A DNA stretch of 64,000 nt from assembly GCA_963576565.1 (NCBI GenBank), contig OY755046.1, forward strand, positions 51,516,786-51,580,785, written 5' to 3'. Positions 32,104 to 44,159 of the stretch are shown here, piece by piece. Under the pieces are notes generated by a model. The model was given only the letters and a program-made list of their open reading frames with translations, had not been told where the DNA came from and did not search any database. The position numbers were made by a program, and so were the translations under genes. Position 1 is the stretch's first letter. Each line of letters opens with the position of its first letter. This stretch comes from Aspidapion aeneum (Eukaryota; Arthropoda; Insecta; Coleoptera; Brentidae).

Positions 32104-33360
32104 CAGATCAAAAATCTGCATTAATAGCAATTTTGAAATGAAAAGAAAAATTAATAAAAACAATGAATAAACTTACACAAAATTATATTATTATATACAA
32201 AGAAAGGATAAAGGAACAGCTAACCCAAAACTTAAGATGTGAACATGAAAATATAGATGAAATAAATGTTACGCTGTCAAGAGCTTTGACCAAAGTAGGA
32301 AAAGATATCGCACAAAAAGATTAAAAAAGAAAGTTGTGTATCAGAAGAAAAAAGACGAAACATCAAGAAAGAAGGAAAAAGAACATTTATAGAATACAAA
32401 GACGGAACCTCGAGAAAGAAGGAAAAATAACATCTATAGAATACACAGAAATAAATAAAACTATAAGAAAAATGATAAAAGAAAATAAAAGGAAGAGCCA
32501 AGAAATAAAATTTGAGAGAGTTATAGAAAATAACAGAAATATGAAATGTCTAAGGCCGAGTCTAGATAGATATGAAATAATTAAAATAAAGGATATGAAC
32601 GGCATAGAAACTAACATTAATGAGGATATCAAAAATATCACACAACTATTCTATACAGAATTATATTAAACAAAAAGGAAACCATCGCGAAAAACCATGA
32701 AGAAACTCCAAACAAAAATAAAGAACGTAAATAAAGAGACATAATAAACACAGATGAAGATATCACGATCAGAATAAACCAGAAGAAAATAGAGGAATTA
32801 TATATCTGGGACAAATTATTAAACTAAAAAAAGAAAACCAAACAGCTGAAATGAATAGACCAGTAAGATTGGCCCACGGCGCTAAATTAAGCTACATATT
32901 GAAAAATAAAAAATATGCACAATACCTCAAAACGAAAGTGTATAACCAATGTATCCTTCCTGTGCTTACCTATGGATCCCAGACCTGAACACTTATAAAA
33001 TCAAACATGGATAAGGTAACAAAAGCCCAAATATCAATGGAAAGACAAATGTTACATATTAAGCTAACAGGTAGAAAAAGGGAATGAATAAATAAGAAAT
33101 AAAACAAAAGCAAGGGATGTCAAGTAGCAAAACTAAAATGGAAACGTGCTAGCCATAACATCAGACAGAAGGACGATCGATGGAACAAATTTATTGTAAA
33201 CTGGAGACCTTGGAAAAATAAAAGAAGTAGGGGAAGACCCCGAATGAGATGGGCGGAACACGGTGACAGACAGAGAAGAGTGGAAGATATTGGGGGAGGC
33301 CTATGCCCAAAGATGGCTAATAATGCAGAGGCCTTAGTGGTATATCTTTGAGCCAAAGTA
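32104..33360 (+). pseudogene. Internally deleted RTE-like LINE
   Basis: Plus-strand pieces: YKERIKEQLTQNLRCEHENI (end of the endonuclease part), then INKTIRKMIKENKRKSQEIK and KDMNGIETNINEDIKNITQLFYTELY (linker before the RT domain). There is then a jump to QIIKLKKENQTAEMNRxVRL...AKLSYILKN, LKTKVYNQCILPVLTYGSQT and GRPRMRWAEHGDR (C-terminus). The RT catalytic core is missing between about 32670 and 32790. Several stops are present. The order is typical of RTE-clade LINEs. Confidence 0.8.
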
Positions 33361-33874
33361 TTAAGCCTAAATCATTTATTGTTGTAATCTGCAGAGTTTT
33401 TTCATGTACTGGGTGGAAAAAAAAAATATGCCACTTTAGTCAAACTCAGTATGTAGGTACGTGGGCACAATAGATCCATTTGTGGTCGCAGTGCATGGAG
33501 GTCCAGTAGGGCCTGCCACCACTTTCGAATACATACATACATACATGCCCAAAGATGGATCGAATAAGTCTAAATAGATTAATAGACTGTGAACTATAAT
33601 CGTTCTATTTCTTATCTAATACTTTCCAAAATTACATTACATTATCAAAGTCAACATTAGTAGTTTTGGAATATATTAGGAATTGTTTGAATGATTATCT
33701 GTGCTTTTACATTATTTTATTTATTGTAATTTTAGATTTGCGTTTTTTACTCACATTTTCGAGCCGAACAGGAATGGCGAAACAAGCGATGTACAGCAGA
33801 CACAAAAGATTAGTATCAAGGAAAAATTACGGAATTTTTCGTTATCTCCATGTTTTAAACAGGTGAGTAAAAAT
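33361..33874. other. No gene seen
   Basis: It contains a CATACATACATACATG run (33532-33547). The overlapping open frames around 33666-33892 show no recognisable protein. Confidence 0.4.
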
Positions 33875-33920
33875 AAGGTCACTAGATCATGAAGTTCCTA
33901 CTTCGTGATCTAGTGACCTT
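33875..33920. repeat. 46-bp near-perfect palindrome AAGGTCACTAGATCA(T/C)GAAG
   Basis: Two 20-bp arms with one mismatch are separated by TTCCTA. Half or more of the same palindrome appears in each unit of the array at 40216-41968. Confidence 0.92.
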
Positions 33921-33956
33921 AAGTAAAAAGCCCCTTACGCTGTTCCGTTAGAATTT

Positions 33957-34620
33957 GTAGTAGTAGTAGTGGGGGGGTTGACCCGCAGGTCTGACAAGTA
34001 GGCCAGAGTAGGCCCTTTTTGCCATGCCCCAAGTCTGTCCCTTAACCCACTCTCTGCACTTCCCTTTGATGGTCGGGTAACTCATTTGGCCTTCCTGTTC
34101 TCTTTACAAAGTCCAGTAAGTCTGCCCATTTGAGCATGTACAGTTCTTCCTCGCTCAGACTTGGCGCTCCGAGTGCCTGTTGTCTCATCCTTGCGTAGGC
34201 CTCGCATTCTCCCACGAGGTGTCTTGATGTCTCTTCTTCCTGTCCACAGGCTGGGCAGGTAGGGTCATTCTCGACTCCTATACGTGTCATGTGCCTCCTC
34301 AACCGGCTATGTCCGGTTAGAGTACCTATCAGCAGTCTGAGGTCTTTTCGTGTCCGTCCCAGCATCCATCTAATTCTGGTCGCTTTTGGACGGTCTACGA
34401 ATTCTCTGGTCTGTCTGCAACCCGTTCCTGTTTCCCAGGAGTTTAATAACGCGTCCTAGGCCCATTTGTTGAGTCCGCTTTGCACTTGTCTTTTTGTCAC
34501 GTCTAAAAGTGGCTCCGGTCCTACATAGGTGGTTCCTGCCCAGAGTCGTGCGAGTTCGTCCGCTTTCTTGTTGCCTGGTACCCCCATATGTCCCGGAACC
34601 CAAACCAGCGTGTTAGAATT
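33957..34620 (-). pseudogene. 5'-truncated LINE: RNase H and C-terminal zinc region
   Basis: Minus-strand translation from the upstream end reads LVWVPGHMGVPGNKKADELA, the RNase H His-containing signature of R1/I/Jockey-type LINEs. It then has a TAG stop near 34455 and continues through ATRIRWMLGRTRKDLRLLIG, LTGHSRLRRHMTRIG and the zinc-like CPACGQEEETSRHLVGEC to a stop at 34042. The element is dead, with a single nonsense change in the part visible. A (CTA)n-type tail lies at 33970-33957 on this strand. Confidence 0.85.
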
Positions 34621-36162
34621 TGTAAATAGTGCCCCAAATTATCTGTTTTTGGAGAATTTCAGGCAGTGGTGGCCTCTCTATAAGGTCATTTGGTCAATAA
34701 CCTCCCAGAGTAAATGTCTGTAACAATCTATTATTTTCTATATATTTATTTAAAATAAACAAATAAATTATGGATCGTCCCTTGTATTGGACGCTCAAGC
34801 TTAAATCTTGTTAGATAGGTCCAGTAATTCGCGTCGCTTCACAACCAGGGCTCAATTTCGGTGTACCGTCGTATTCCATAGACATGTCGTCCTTTCTTTC
34901 TATTTTTCGCAATTAGTAGGCGACATAACATATCGCTATTAATTTACACAGTGCACAGAATGTGGACCCAGACGTGCATTTCTTATGCTGTTGTCCCGGT
35001 CAGAGCCGATCGACGCCCATTGCGGATTATAGATTATCCTTTTCTGTCTATAAACATATTAAGCAATTAAATTTAAAATATTCTGAAATGATCAAATAAA
35101 GAAATTAATTAAACATAGAAGTAATGAAAAAATAGAAATATAAAACAGTAAAAAAAAATTAAAAAATAAAATTTTGAGTGTGTAAATTTTACAGTGATTT
35201 CAAAAATGCAATAAAAATTTTCCTTCTCTTCTAAAAATACCGGAAACCTTCCAAAAATAACGAATTCTCGGACAAGCTGTACGCGGGTAAAACTAGAAAA
35301 AACTCATTAAAAACTAACAGCTTCCTTTTAAATACGAGACAGATGAGTTTTCCATTTGGGCCAAATGAGTTTCTACTTAACACAAATGAGCTATTTTGTA
35401 ACTACAAATGATTGTTAGTAATAACTTAATAAAATGTGTTTTTAATTATTGCAGTTATTTCTTGTATTTAAATGATAGTCCACAGTACCACGGTTTCTTT
35501 TTTAAGTGAAGAGTAACGAACGGGCACTTTTAAAAATTCTTAAAAGTGATTCCCACCAGAGTGCGCTGGCGCAGACTTCTTTTGAGTGTTGGACAGAGTA
35601 AACCAAACATGTTATTTGTAAAACAGTCTTCCTATTTACTTTCAAACATAATTTTGAAGCCACAGAAAATTAAAATTAGCCTATTCCTAATTCTTTACTA
35701 GGTTTAACTTTTTTCGTTAGGGACCATTATTTTTTTCTTAATAATTCCCAAAAAAAATATAGTGACCATTACGCCAGTTTGCCCTCGGCTTCGGTTGTTA
35801 GCTTTTGAAAACAACTTTAACTATATTACTCATAATTTGGCAGTTTTTTAAAGCTCAAACACGTTAGTTGTTATACAGTTTCACGCTATTAAAAAAATTA
35901 TCAATTTTTACAGTTACAGTTAATTTTTTGTGTAATTAAAAAAAAGCCTTATCTCTATTTCAGTTTGTTGTGAATTTTTTTAAACAATAGTACTTTTTTT
36001 ATAATAAAATTTACTGTGAGAATGATATTAAAACACTGGTTTGCAACAGATGTTTTTACAGAATATTCAGTGAGTTTTATTTGAAACAAATCGGATAAAT
36101 TTTTCTTATTTAAGAGCCTTTTCATCATTTTAATTTTGTTTTCTCATATCGATTTTTTTTAG
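34621..36162. other. No gene seen
   Basis: AT-rich sequence. CAAATGAG(T/C) words recur at 35343-35395. No repeat partner and no open frame of note. Confidence 0.4.
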
Positions 36163-36298
36163 CTCACACATATACTATACTATAGTAGTGTGAGCTATGG
36201 TGATCCTAATTTTTTCGAGAAAAAAAAAGTTGCTCCGATTTCAAATTTTTTTATATATCTTTGCGTTTCAGATGATTTTGAAACTTTTTTGTTGCGCC

Positions 36299-36336
<38 letters not shown>

Positions 36337-36899
36337 ATGTCTGTCTGTCTGTCTGTCTGTCTGTATGTCTGTCTGTAACGACCAACGCGCATAACTCAAA
36401 AACCGCTTGGCCGATTTTAATGAAATTTGGTACCTAGGCTGGGTTTTGGGCCGAGATGGTCCCATTTAAAAATGAACAAAATCCACCGAGCACAAACCAA
36501 ATAAAAGGGTGGGGGTAGATTTCAAAAATTAGAGTTTATGGGAAAATATGGCGTGTGTGACATCAAACGAAAGGTAATTGAGTCTGGAGTTCAACAAAAT
36601 ACATTTTAATTTATTTAAAAAAAAGGGTGGGGGTATATTTCAAAAATTAGAGTTTAAGTGAAAATATGGCGTGTGTGATATCAAACGAAAGGCAATTGAG
36701 TCCGGAGTTTAACAAAATACATTTTAGTTTTTGTTTTTTTTAAGGGAGGGGGTAGATTTCAAAAATTTTAGTTAAGTCAAAACATGGCTTGTGTGGTATC
36801 AAACAAAAGGTAATTTAGTCCGGAGTTGAATAAAATATATTTTAGTTTTTAGTTATATTAGCTCACACGTACACTATAACTATAGTACCTAGTGTGAGC
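36163..36899. mobile_element. AGCTCACAC-ended element with tandem 120-bp subrepeats
   Basis: Each end is itself a small palindrome (AGCTCACAC...TATAGTAGTGTGAGCT on the left; AGCTCACACG...CCTAGTGTGAGCT on the right). After a (CTGT)n tract come ATAACTCAAAAACCGCTTGGCCGATTTTAATGAAATTTGG and three tandem copies of a 120-bp unit (GGGTGGGGGTA(G/T)ATTTCAAAAATT ... GTGTG(A/G)xATCAAACGAAAGG). A shorter relative is at 51040-51300. Noncoding. Confidence 0.8.
36298..36377. repeat. (CTGT)n microsatellite
   Basis: About 20 CTGT units with two CTGTATGT interruptions. All apparent open frames here are repeat translations. Confidence 0.98.
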
Positions 36900-38554
36900 T
36901 TAGGGGCCCATATATTGGCAGAGTATTTAAATTGTAGTCAGACTTTTCGTGATAATTTTTTTTAAACATTATCAAGATCGGGCTATTACTATTTGAGTTA
37001 TGGTGATTTATTAGTACCTGATTGCACAAAAAGTAAATAAATAATGGGACCAATAATTAATATAAAAAACTGTGCTTTCTTCCACCAAGATTGAGTTAAC
37101 CTTAATCAAATATTTATTTTTAAACAATTGCAAGGAAAGATGGTTTTCAAAATAGTTTAATAATTTAATTAATTTAGTTTTTGAACAATTGGTTTCCAAA
37201 AATGTAAAAAAATGACTAAAGTTACCCGAAAAACTGTAAGAAAAATTTTTGATGATTTTTAGTTTTTTTTCTTTTTTCACCAAAACATAAAAAAACAATT
37301 TGTAAATTTGTATTTGCATGTTGTCCTGTTAATTAAAAGCTTTTCCAAATTTCATTTTAGGGAACATTCTTAAATTACGTAACGTGAAAATTTAGGGTTT
37401 TGGCACCCCCTTGCCTTTGTAAATGTAATTTTTAAGAAAAACACATTAAAAATTAATTGAGTGTAACACAAGGGTAAAAACCAGTGGTGCTCAGACACTA
37501 TTTCAATAATGTTCGCAGGTAAACAACTGATTATTTGCCCTGTGAAAGCATTTGACGTTGTCATGACAACCAACGGACGCCTTCACTCCGCGGCACATCG
37601 AGTGGACACAGGCCAAAGAAAAACAAAAATCGCTTCAACAATGCTTGTCTGTAAGCTGGGCCCGCACAGAATCCGCGGCGCGGAATTCTCATGGTTTTTT
37701 TATTCGGTTATGTCTTAGATTGTTGGATTATTATATTTAGTCTCGAAAAAAAGAGGTTAAGCAGCGTTTCACCTGCGTTATTGGGCAAGTCGCCACTGTC
37801 AGACAGCGGCTCGATAGTAAACAGATTGAAGAACTTTAAATTGATTGCTAATTGTGAGAGTGCAATAGACTTGGAAATGAATGAGAAAAAAAAACATGGC
37901 CTAAAACCAAGGTCTGTAGAGGATAGGTTGGCTGGTAACTCCATGGTCGGTTCGGTTCGGTTCGTGAAAGGTGGTAGCGAGTCATTTAGAGTGCTACGAT
38001 TTGATTAGATTTCTTTGTTTACATGTCTTTTTAAGTATTTTTAATCTCCACTGGTTTATTTTTTACATTTGTAGTGTTTTTTTCGGATTATATTTATTTA
38101 AATACCGCAAATACTTGTTCTAGCTTACTTATACTTTCTACCAATAGTTATTTTAACGGACTAAAATCTTCCCAAGACATTTTGCCTTTGGGATATTTGT
38201 TATAAGGTAAGTTTTATATTTGAGTTAGTTGATGTCTTTTATGAATATTGTTATTAGATACACTTTAAGAAAAATAATAGAACATATTTACATTTAAATC
38301 AATAAAGGAACACAAAAAACTTGAAGATTTCCTACTATATTAAATGCTTTTTATCTAAATGGGCACTCCGGGTGACGTCCTTTCCTACTTCAACAACTAG
38401 CTTTGATTGGTCAGAAAGTTACCAGGTAACCTATCCTCTACAGACCTTGGCCAAAAACAAAAGTTTAAAGATCAAACCGAACCAGTTAAAAAGCTTTCAT
38501 TGTGTGAATAGCTTTCACTGAGGTAAGATAAGTAAGTATTTTTTTTGTTTGTAG
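36900..38554. other. Upstream region of transporter gene 1; first exon not identified
   Basis: 37500-37700 is less AT-rich than its surroundings and may hold a promoter or 5' exon. The open frames there (37509-37718, 37691-38008) match nothing I know. A 29-bp inverted pair (CCAAGGTCTGTAGAGGATAGGTT at 37909; its complement at 38421) flanks 38.0-38.4 kb. A (TTCGG)3 tract is at 37947-37965. Confidence 0.35.
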
Positions 38555-38690
38555 AACTTGGCAGCTACAGGACCTCTACTCCTAACTGTCACAATGGGAA
38601 TGACAATGGGATACTCAGCAGTGCTTCTGCCACAATTGCAAACTGATCAAAATGAACTAGCTGTGAGCAAAGATCAAGAAAGCTGGGTAG
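38555..38690 (+). CDS. Transporter gene 1, first visible exon
   Basis: Acceptor TTTGTTTGTAG, donor GTAG/GTAAGAG. 45 codons covering helix 1, ending DQESWV, plus one base (phase 1). Confidence 0.88.
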
Positions 38691-41600
38691 GTAAGAGCCT
38701 TTTAACATCCTAAAAACTCAACCGTAACTTGAGAATACTTGACAATCAGATTCGCCGGAGGCAAATATCTTCTTTGCCTGAGGTATGGGTAACGCCAAAG
38801 AAGATATATTAACGTAACGCCTGTCTTCTTTGCGCAGTTTGGGCATCAACGTTGATGTTGAAGTTGATGATAAAATACAAGGCCGTGGTTGAGAAGTCAC
38901 GTTAAGTGGATGGTCCTGTGTTACGATAAAGATCCCTGTGCCCGACAAAGGGTATCAGGCAAAATTAAATCCTCCTTGAAAAAAGAAAATTGCTTATCGG
39001 CAGGTGCTTAGCAGGCCGGCCTGCTGGGTCATCATGTAGTATGAATGAGTTTGTGATTGTGCCCTGTATAATCAAACCTTGCAAAAGATTGCATTGTAAT
39101 ATAAATGGCTGGAGATCACGGTAGTCCACAGCCATCGTAAATCCTGTGAGAGAGAGACAATCGCCTGCTTTGGAAGAAGGAGATCACTGAAAAGAAGACA
39201 AAATAAATAGTAAAGCGGGACTATCAAAACAAAAAGAGTTCGGTTCGGTTTTTTTAATTACTTTTTGTCTTAAAATAAGTTTTTCTGGTGAATAAAAGTT
39301 AGGCTGTCATGTGCAATATTGCAAAAAAATGCGTTAAAGGTTCGGTTCGGTACGCTTTGCAAAATTCTTTGGATTTTTACTCTTTTAATTGGATTTCAAA
39401 CGATTTTGTACAGAAAACGCCACGTTAGGTAACGGTGTGGCACACGTGTCAAGAAAAGTTCTCTATATATATTTTTTTAAATAATTAAATGCTTAATTTT
39501 AATCTCAAATTGGAAACCAATACTTCCATTGGGAGAGCGTTTACTTAAACATGATTCGCAAAAGAAAGTTTTTTGTTTTTTTTCTCCTCTTTTTTGTTTT
39601 TTTGTTCTCCGCTAGATGATTTAACAACTGCAATGCCCATGCTGCTGTAATTTGTTGTAACCACTTCATTGCACATGCTGCTGTAATTTGTTTTAATTTA
39701 GAGCCTACAAGCTATAGGCAACGTTGATGGATTAACTCCATCAAGTGTATAACGTGAAGATGAGAGCGTATGCTCTTGAAACATGTCGCTGTAATAATAA
39801 AATTAGTGGAGAACGACCGAAATAATTTGATTTATAAATCACCTCCAGCTAACATGGACTATTTCTTCAATTTATACTAAATTGTTCCATTTTTTAGCAT
39901 CTATGGCAGCTTTACCAATGGCCTTCGGTGCCATCTTGGGAGGCCTTCTCTCAGAAAAATTCGGTCGAAAAACCACACACATCCTCACGTGTCTACCTCT
40001 CTTTATCGGTTGGTTGATCATCTATCTGGCTATAAATATTGACATGTTATTGGCCGGAAGATTTTTGACAGGCCTATGTGCTGGGATTCTAAGTTCAGCT
40101 ACAGGAGTCTACATTGGGGAAATCAGTCAACCAAGTCAGAGAGGAATTTTGCTTGGTAAGTCAAGAGAATTGTACATGCGACAGAGAATTTGGATGTATA
40201 ATATTCTATAATCTTTGATTCGGATGTTTTTCGAACGGATGGTATGCGCGTCACTAACAAGAGACGGATTGACACGAACTTGCGCGATAAACCTTTGATA
40301 AACTCAGTCCTTGACACAAAACAGAACACCAACCAGATTGTAGCTATGACGTTCTGGATGCTGGAACATCGGGTTTTCGTGCACGATAATCACAAGTAAT
40401 GTGGAAATTTTGTGGTTTTATTACAGCGTCGTTTTCATAGAGGATTTAGTTTTGCACTTAAGTATTGCTAGGTAAGGTCACTAGATAACGAAGTTCCTCA
40501 GGAACCGTGTGACCTTGCCCTTATTGCTAGGAACAGGATGTTCCAAAAAGAAATACGTTATGTCGGTGTGTAGACAATTTTTAGATTAACAGAAAGTGTT
40601 ATCAAGAGTGAGGGTGGAGTAAAACATTTCTTAAAATAAAATCAAAATGCGTTTTTAAAGACATGGATGACACGGATATGTTCGAGAAACCCTTGGTAAA
40701 CTCAGTCCTTGACACAGATCAGAAGACCAACCAGATTGTAGCCATGATGTTCTGAACGCTGGAACATTGGGTTTTCGTGGACGATAAACACATGTTCAGC
40801 GGAAATTCTTTGGCTGAATTACAGCGTCGTTTTCGTAGAGGATTTAGTTTTGCTCTTAAGTGTTCTGTAAGTATTACTAGGTAAGGTCACTAGATAACAA
40901 AGTTCCTTAGGGACCTTATTGCTAGAGGAACAGTGTTCCAAAAAGAAATACGTTATGTCGATGTGTCGACAATTTTAGATTGACAGAAAGTGTTATCAAG
41001 AGAAAGGGTGAAGCAAAACATTTATTAAAATAAATTCAAAATGCGTTTTAAAAAACATCCGACTCCGAACGAATAGTATGCGCGACACTAACAAGATATG
41101 GATTGACACGGATATGTGCGAGAAATCTTTGGTAAACTCAGTCCTTGACACAGAACAGAACACCAACTAGATTGTAGCCATGACGTTCTGGACGCTAGAT
41201 CATCGGGTTTTCGTGCACGATAATCACAAGTCCAGTGGAAATAATGTGGCTGCATTACAGCGTTGTTTTCGTAGAGGATTTAGTTTTGCTCTTAAGTGTT
41301 TCGTAAGTATTATTAGGTAAGGTCACTAGATAACGAAGTTCCTTAGGAACTTCCTTAGGAACTTCTTGACCTTATTGCTAGAGGAACAGTGGTATTCCAA
41401 AAAGAAATACGTTATGTCGGTGTGTCGACAATTTTAGATTGACAGAAAGTATTATCAAGAGAAAGGGTGGAGAATTCTTAAAATAAAATCAAAATGCGTT
41501 TTTAAAAACATCCGATTCCGAACGAATAGTATGCACGACACTAACAAGATATGGATTGACTCGATTATGCGCGAGAATTCTTTGGTAAACTCAGTGCTTG

Positions 41601-43289
41601 ACACAGAACAGAACACCTACCAGATTGTAGTCATATTGTAGTCATAACGTTCTGGAACATCGGGTTTTCGTGCACGATAATCACAAGTCCAGTGGGAATT
41701 CGGTGGCTGCATTACAGCGTCGTTTTCGTAAAGATTTAGTTTTGCTCTTGAGTGTTTTGTAAGTATTGCTAGGCAAGGTCACTAGATAAGAAGGTTCCTT
41801 AGGAATTTCGTGATGTTGACCTTATTGCTAGGAACACTGATATTCCAAAAAGAAATACGTTATGTCGGTGTGTCGACAATTTTAGATTGACAGAAAGTGT
41901 TATCATGAGAAAGGGTGGAGCAAAACATTTCTTAAAATAAAATCAAAGTGCGTTTTCAAAAACATCCGATTCTTCTGACGTACCCTTGTCGTCCATTACA
42001 ACGGTACTACTGGAATTTTTAATAAGATAATTAGCTGACCTATGAGATATATTCAACACATTTATGAACCAAGGTCATAATCTAGTAGGTTTACCATTTA
42101 AATAACATAATGTTGAATTTCTATCTCTGATTTTAGGTGCAATTGCCTTATCCATTTCCATAGGCCTTTTCTTAGTTCATCTTTTGGGAACTTTTCTTCA
42201 TTGGAGAACCACAGCATCCATTTCAAGCACTTTGCCACTGTTAAGTTGGGCCTTTCTACTGCTGGCTCCTGAAAGTCCCAGTTGGCTGGTAAAAAAAGGG
42301 TGGCTAGAGAAGGCTGAGGACTCATTTTTTTGGTAAGTGTCTCAATAATAGTTTACCTATCGGTCTGTGCATAAGAATGACTGTTTTTTTCTCGTGCCTG
42401 AAATACAGACTGCCTAAAACAAGTGCATTAGGTGGTGATAGGAATCTTGGAATATTATATTAAATCCAAGACTGATATCTTTTTTATTTTAAGGTTTAGA
42501 GGAGTCAATTCAGAATCTCGGGAAGAACTGGACACCATGTTGAAAATCCAAGCAGAAAACAGTGATAACCCTGTAAAACAAAATATGAAAGAAGCTATTA
42601 AATCAATTTTTGTTCCAGAACTCTTAAAACCTATGGGATTTTTGGTGGTCTTGATGATGTGTAGTCAAGGAACTGGTATAAACGCGGTTAATTTTTATTC
42701 TGTTATTTTAATTAAAAATGCTGTACCTGGAGTGAATTCGTACACTTCTACTTTAAGTTTGGATGTTATAAGAGTTTTTTCATCATTTTTGGGTTGTGTT
42801 TTTATTCGAAAATTTGGTAGAAGACCCCTGCTGATGTATGCAGGTGTATCTGCATCGTTTACTTTGTTAGTTTTAAGTTTATATTCATTTTCTTCAATGT
42901 TTTTACCCCAGGTTACGGCCTCCTTATATATTATTCCATTGATATCCTTAGTACTTTATACCTTTTTCATAGCCATTGGTTTTGGAGCTGTACCTTGGGC
43001 GTTAGTCGGAGAGCTATTCCCTTTAAATAACCGAAGTATAGGCAGTGGTGTAGCATCATTTTCTGCATTTATGTCGATGTTTGTGGTGGTAAAAACTATG
43101 CCTTATTTGTTTGAAAGCATAGGTGTGCATGGCACTTTTCTGATTTACAGTGTTTCCGGGTTAGTTGGGGTGGTTGCTTCGTATTTTTGTTTACCCGAAA
43201 CTCGGGGCAAAACTTTGAATCAAATTGAGGAATTCTATCTTTCAAAAAAAGAAAAAAACAGTGAAGGTTTAGCAGAACAGAGTGTATAA
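38555..43289 (+). CDS. MFS sugar transporter, facilitated trehalose transporter Tret1-like (gene 1)
   Basis: Four exons: 38555-38690, 39898-40155, 42137-42332 and 42494-43289, all GT-AG with matching phases, give 461 residues of a 12-helix major facilitator. Sugar-porter marks in order: helix 1 (LLLTVTMGMTMGYSAVLLPQ), loop 2-3 GGLLSEKFGRKTTHI, helix 4-5 ATGVYIGEISQPSQRG, PESPSWLV after helix 6, helix 7 QGTGINAVNFYS, loop 8-9 RKFGRRPLLMYAG, helix 10 VPWALVGELFP, and PETRGKTLNQIEEFY after helix 12. Insect Tret1-type proteins carry trehalose or other sugars across the plasma membrane; the substrate is not deducible here. The short 5' exon with the start codon was not found, since the visible first exon enters in phase 0. 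Three decayed copies of the 3' half follow. Confidence 0.92.
39898..40155 (+). CDS. Transporter gene 1, exon with helices 2-4
   Basis: Acceptor CATTTTTTAG, donor GCTTG/GTAAGT. Carries the GRKTTHI loop and ends QRGILLG in phase 1. Confidence 0.9.
40216..41968. repeat. Four-copy tandem array of a transposase N-terminal fragment, in intron
   Basis: Units of about 409, 436 and 456 bp, measured at the word GGTAAGGTCACTAGATAA (40471, 40880, 41316; variant at 41772). Each unit has a broken frame reading NTNQIVAMTFWTLEHRVFV, then DNHKSSGNSVAALQRRFRRG and FSFALK. This resembles the N-terminal helix-turn-helix part of IS630/Tc1-mariner-like insect transposases, here repeated without the catalytic part. 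Each also has part of the AAGGTCACTAGAT palindrome seen at 33875. It lies in the second visible intron of transporter gene 1. The family naming is from recall. Confidence 0.75.
42137..42332 (+). CDS. Transporter gene 1, exon with helices 5-6
   Basis: Acceptor TGATTTTAG, donor TTTTTG/GTAAGT. Holds HLLGTFLHWR and APESPSWLVKKG. Confidence 0.9.
42494..43289 (+). CDS. Transporter gene 1, last exon (loop 6-7 and helices 7-12)
   Basis: Acceptor ATTTTAAG. Begins by completing Trp of the WFRG motif and runs to TAA at 43287-43289. Confidence 0.92.
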
Positions 43290-43302
43290 AGAATTTGAAA
43301 TC

Positions 43303-43898
43303 TTAGAAAGTTTTAGAATGGTAAAAGGCTCTTTATGTTTCTATCTAATCAGAAAAAACTACATTAAATCTGGATGCTAAAAGAGTAGCGGCATTTTTTC
43401 TTGGTTAGTGTTTTCATCAAACATTTAGTAGAAAACCTCTGCTGATATATGCTGATATCTACATCTTTCACTTTGTTAGTATTGAGTTTATATCTATTTT
43501 CTTCAAAGTTTTTGCCCTATGTTACAGCATCCTTGTTTTTTATTCCTTTGATATGCCCAATAGTGTATAATTGTTTTATTAGCTATTGTGTTTGTAGCTG
43601 TACCTTGGGCATTAGTGAGACAGCTTGTCCCTTCAAATAACCGAAACAGTGGCAGTGGTGTAGCATAATTTTCTGCATTTACGTCAATTTTTGTGCTGGG
43701 GAAAACTATGCCTTATTTGTTTTAAAGTATTGGTATGCAACTTTTATGATTTTCAGCCTTTTCGGGTTAGTTGAAGTGGGTTCTTGGTATTATTGTTTGC
43801 CCAAAACTAGGGGCAATACTTTGAATCAAGTTGGGGAGTTTTATTGTTTAAAAACAATATGTGAAAATTTAGCAAAAAAAAATTATCAAAAAATGGAA
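43303..43898 (+). pseudogene. Decayed copy 1 of transporter gene 1 3' half
   Basis: It aligns from the helix 7-8 region (AAATCTGGATGCTAAAAGAG = functional TTAAGTTTGGATGTTATAAGAG) through helix 10 (GTACCTTGGGCATTAGTGAG) to PKTRGNTLNQVGEFY-like sequence. Several stops and frameshifts. The copied unit includes the gene's 3' UTR start, so it is a tandem genomic duplication, not a retrocopy. Confidence 0.88.
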
Positions 43899-44159
43899 AT
43901 GTTTTAGAATGTAAAGTCTTTTCATATTTCTATCTGATCAAAAGAAACTACAATAATTCTGGATGTTAAAAGGGTCGCGGCATGGGTTTTGGTAGCATAC
44001 CCCTGCTGATGTATGTTGGTATCTACATCCTTCTCTTTCTTAGTATTGAGTTTGGTTTTATTTTCTTCAAAGATTTTACCTCACGTTACGACACCCTTTT
44101 ATATTATTCCTTTGTTATGCTTAGATCTGATTTGCAGCCTTTTCTTGGTAGTTGGAGTA
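43899..44159 (+). pseudogene. Decayed copy 2, shorter
   Basis: GGATGTTAAAAGGGTCGCGGCAT, then CCCCTGCTGATGTATGTTGG and the helix 9 region. It stops after about 190 bases of recognisable similarity. Confidence 0.8.

Noticed and set aside
36190..36465. Four overlapping 62-65-codon ORFs on both strands
   Set aside because: They are translations of the (CTGT)n microsatellite and change with its length.
37870..37925. MNEKKKHGLKP as the first exon of transporter gene 1
   Set aside because: The only nearby GT leaves phase 2 while the next exon needs phase 0.
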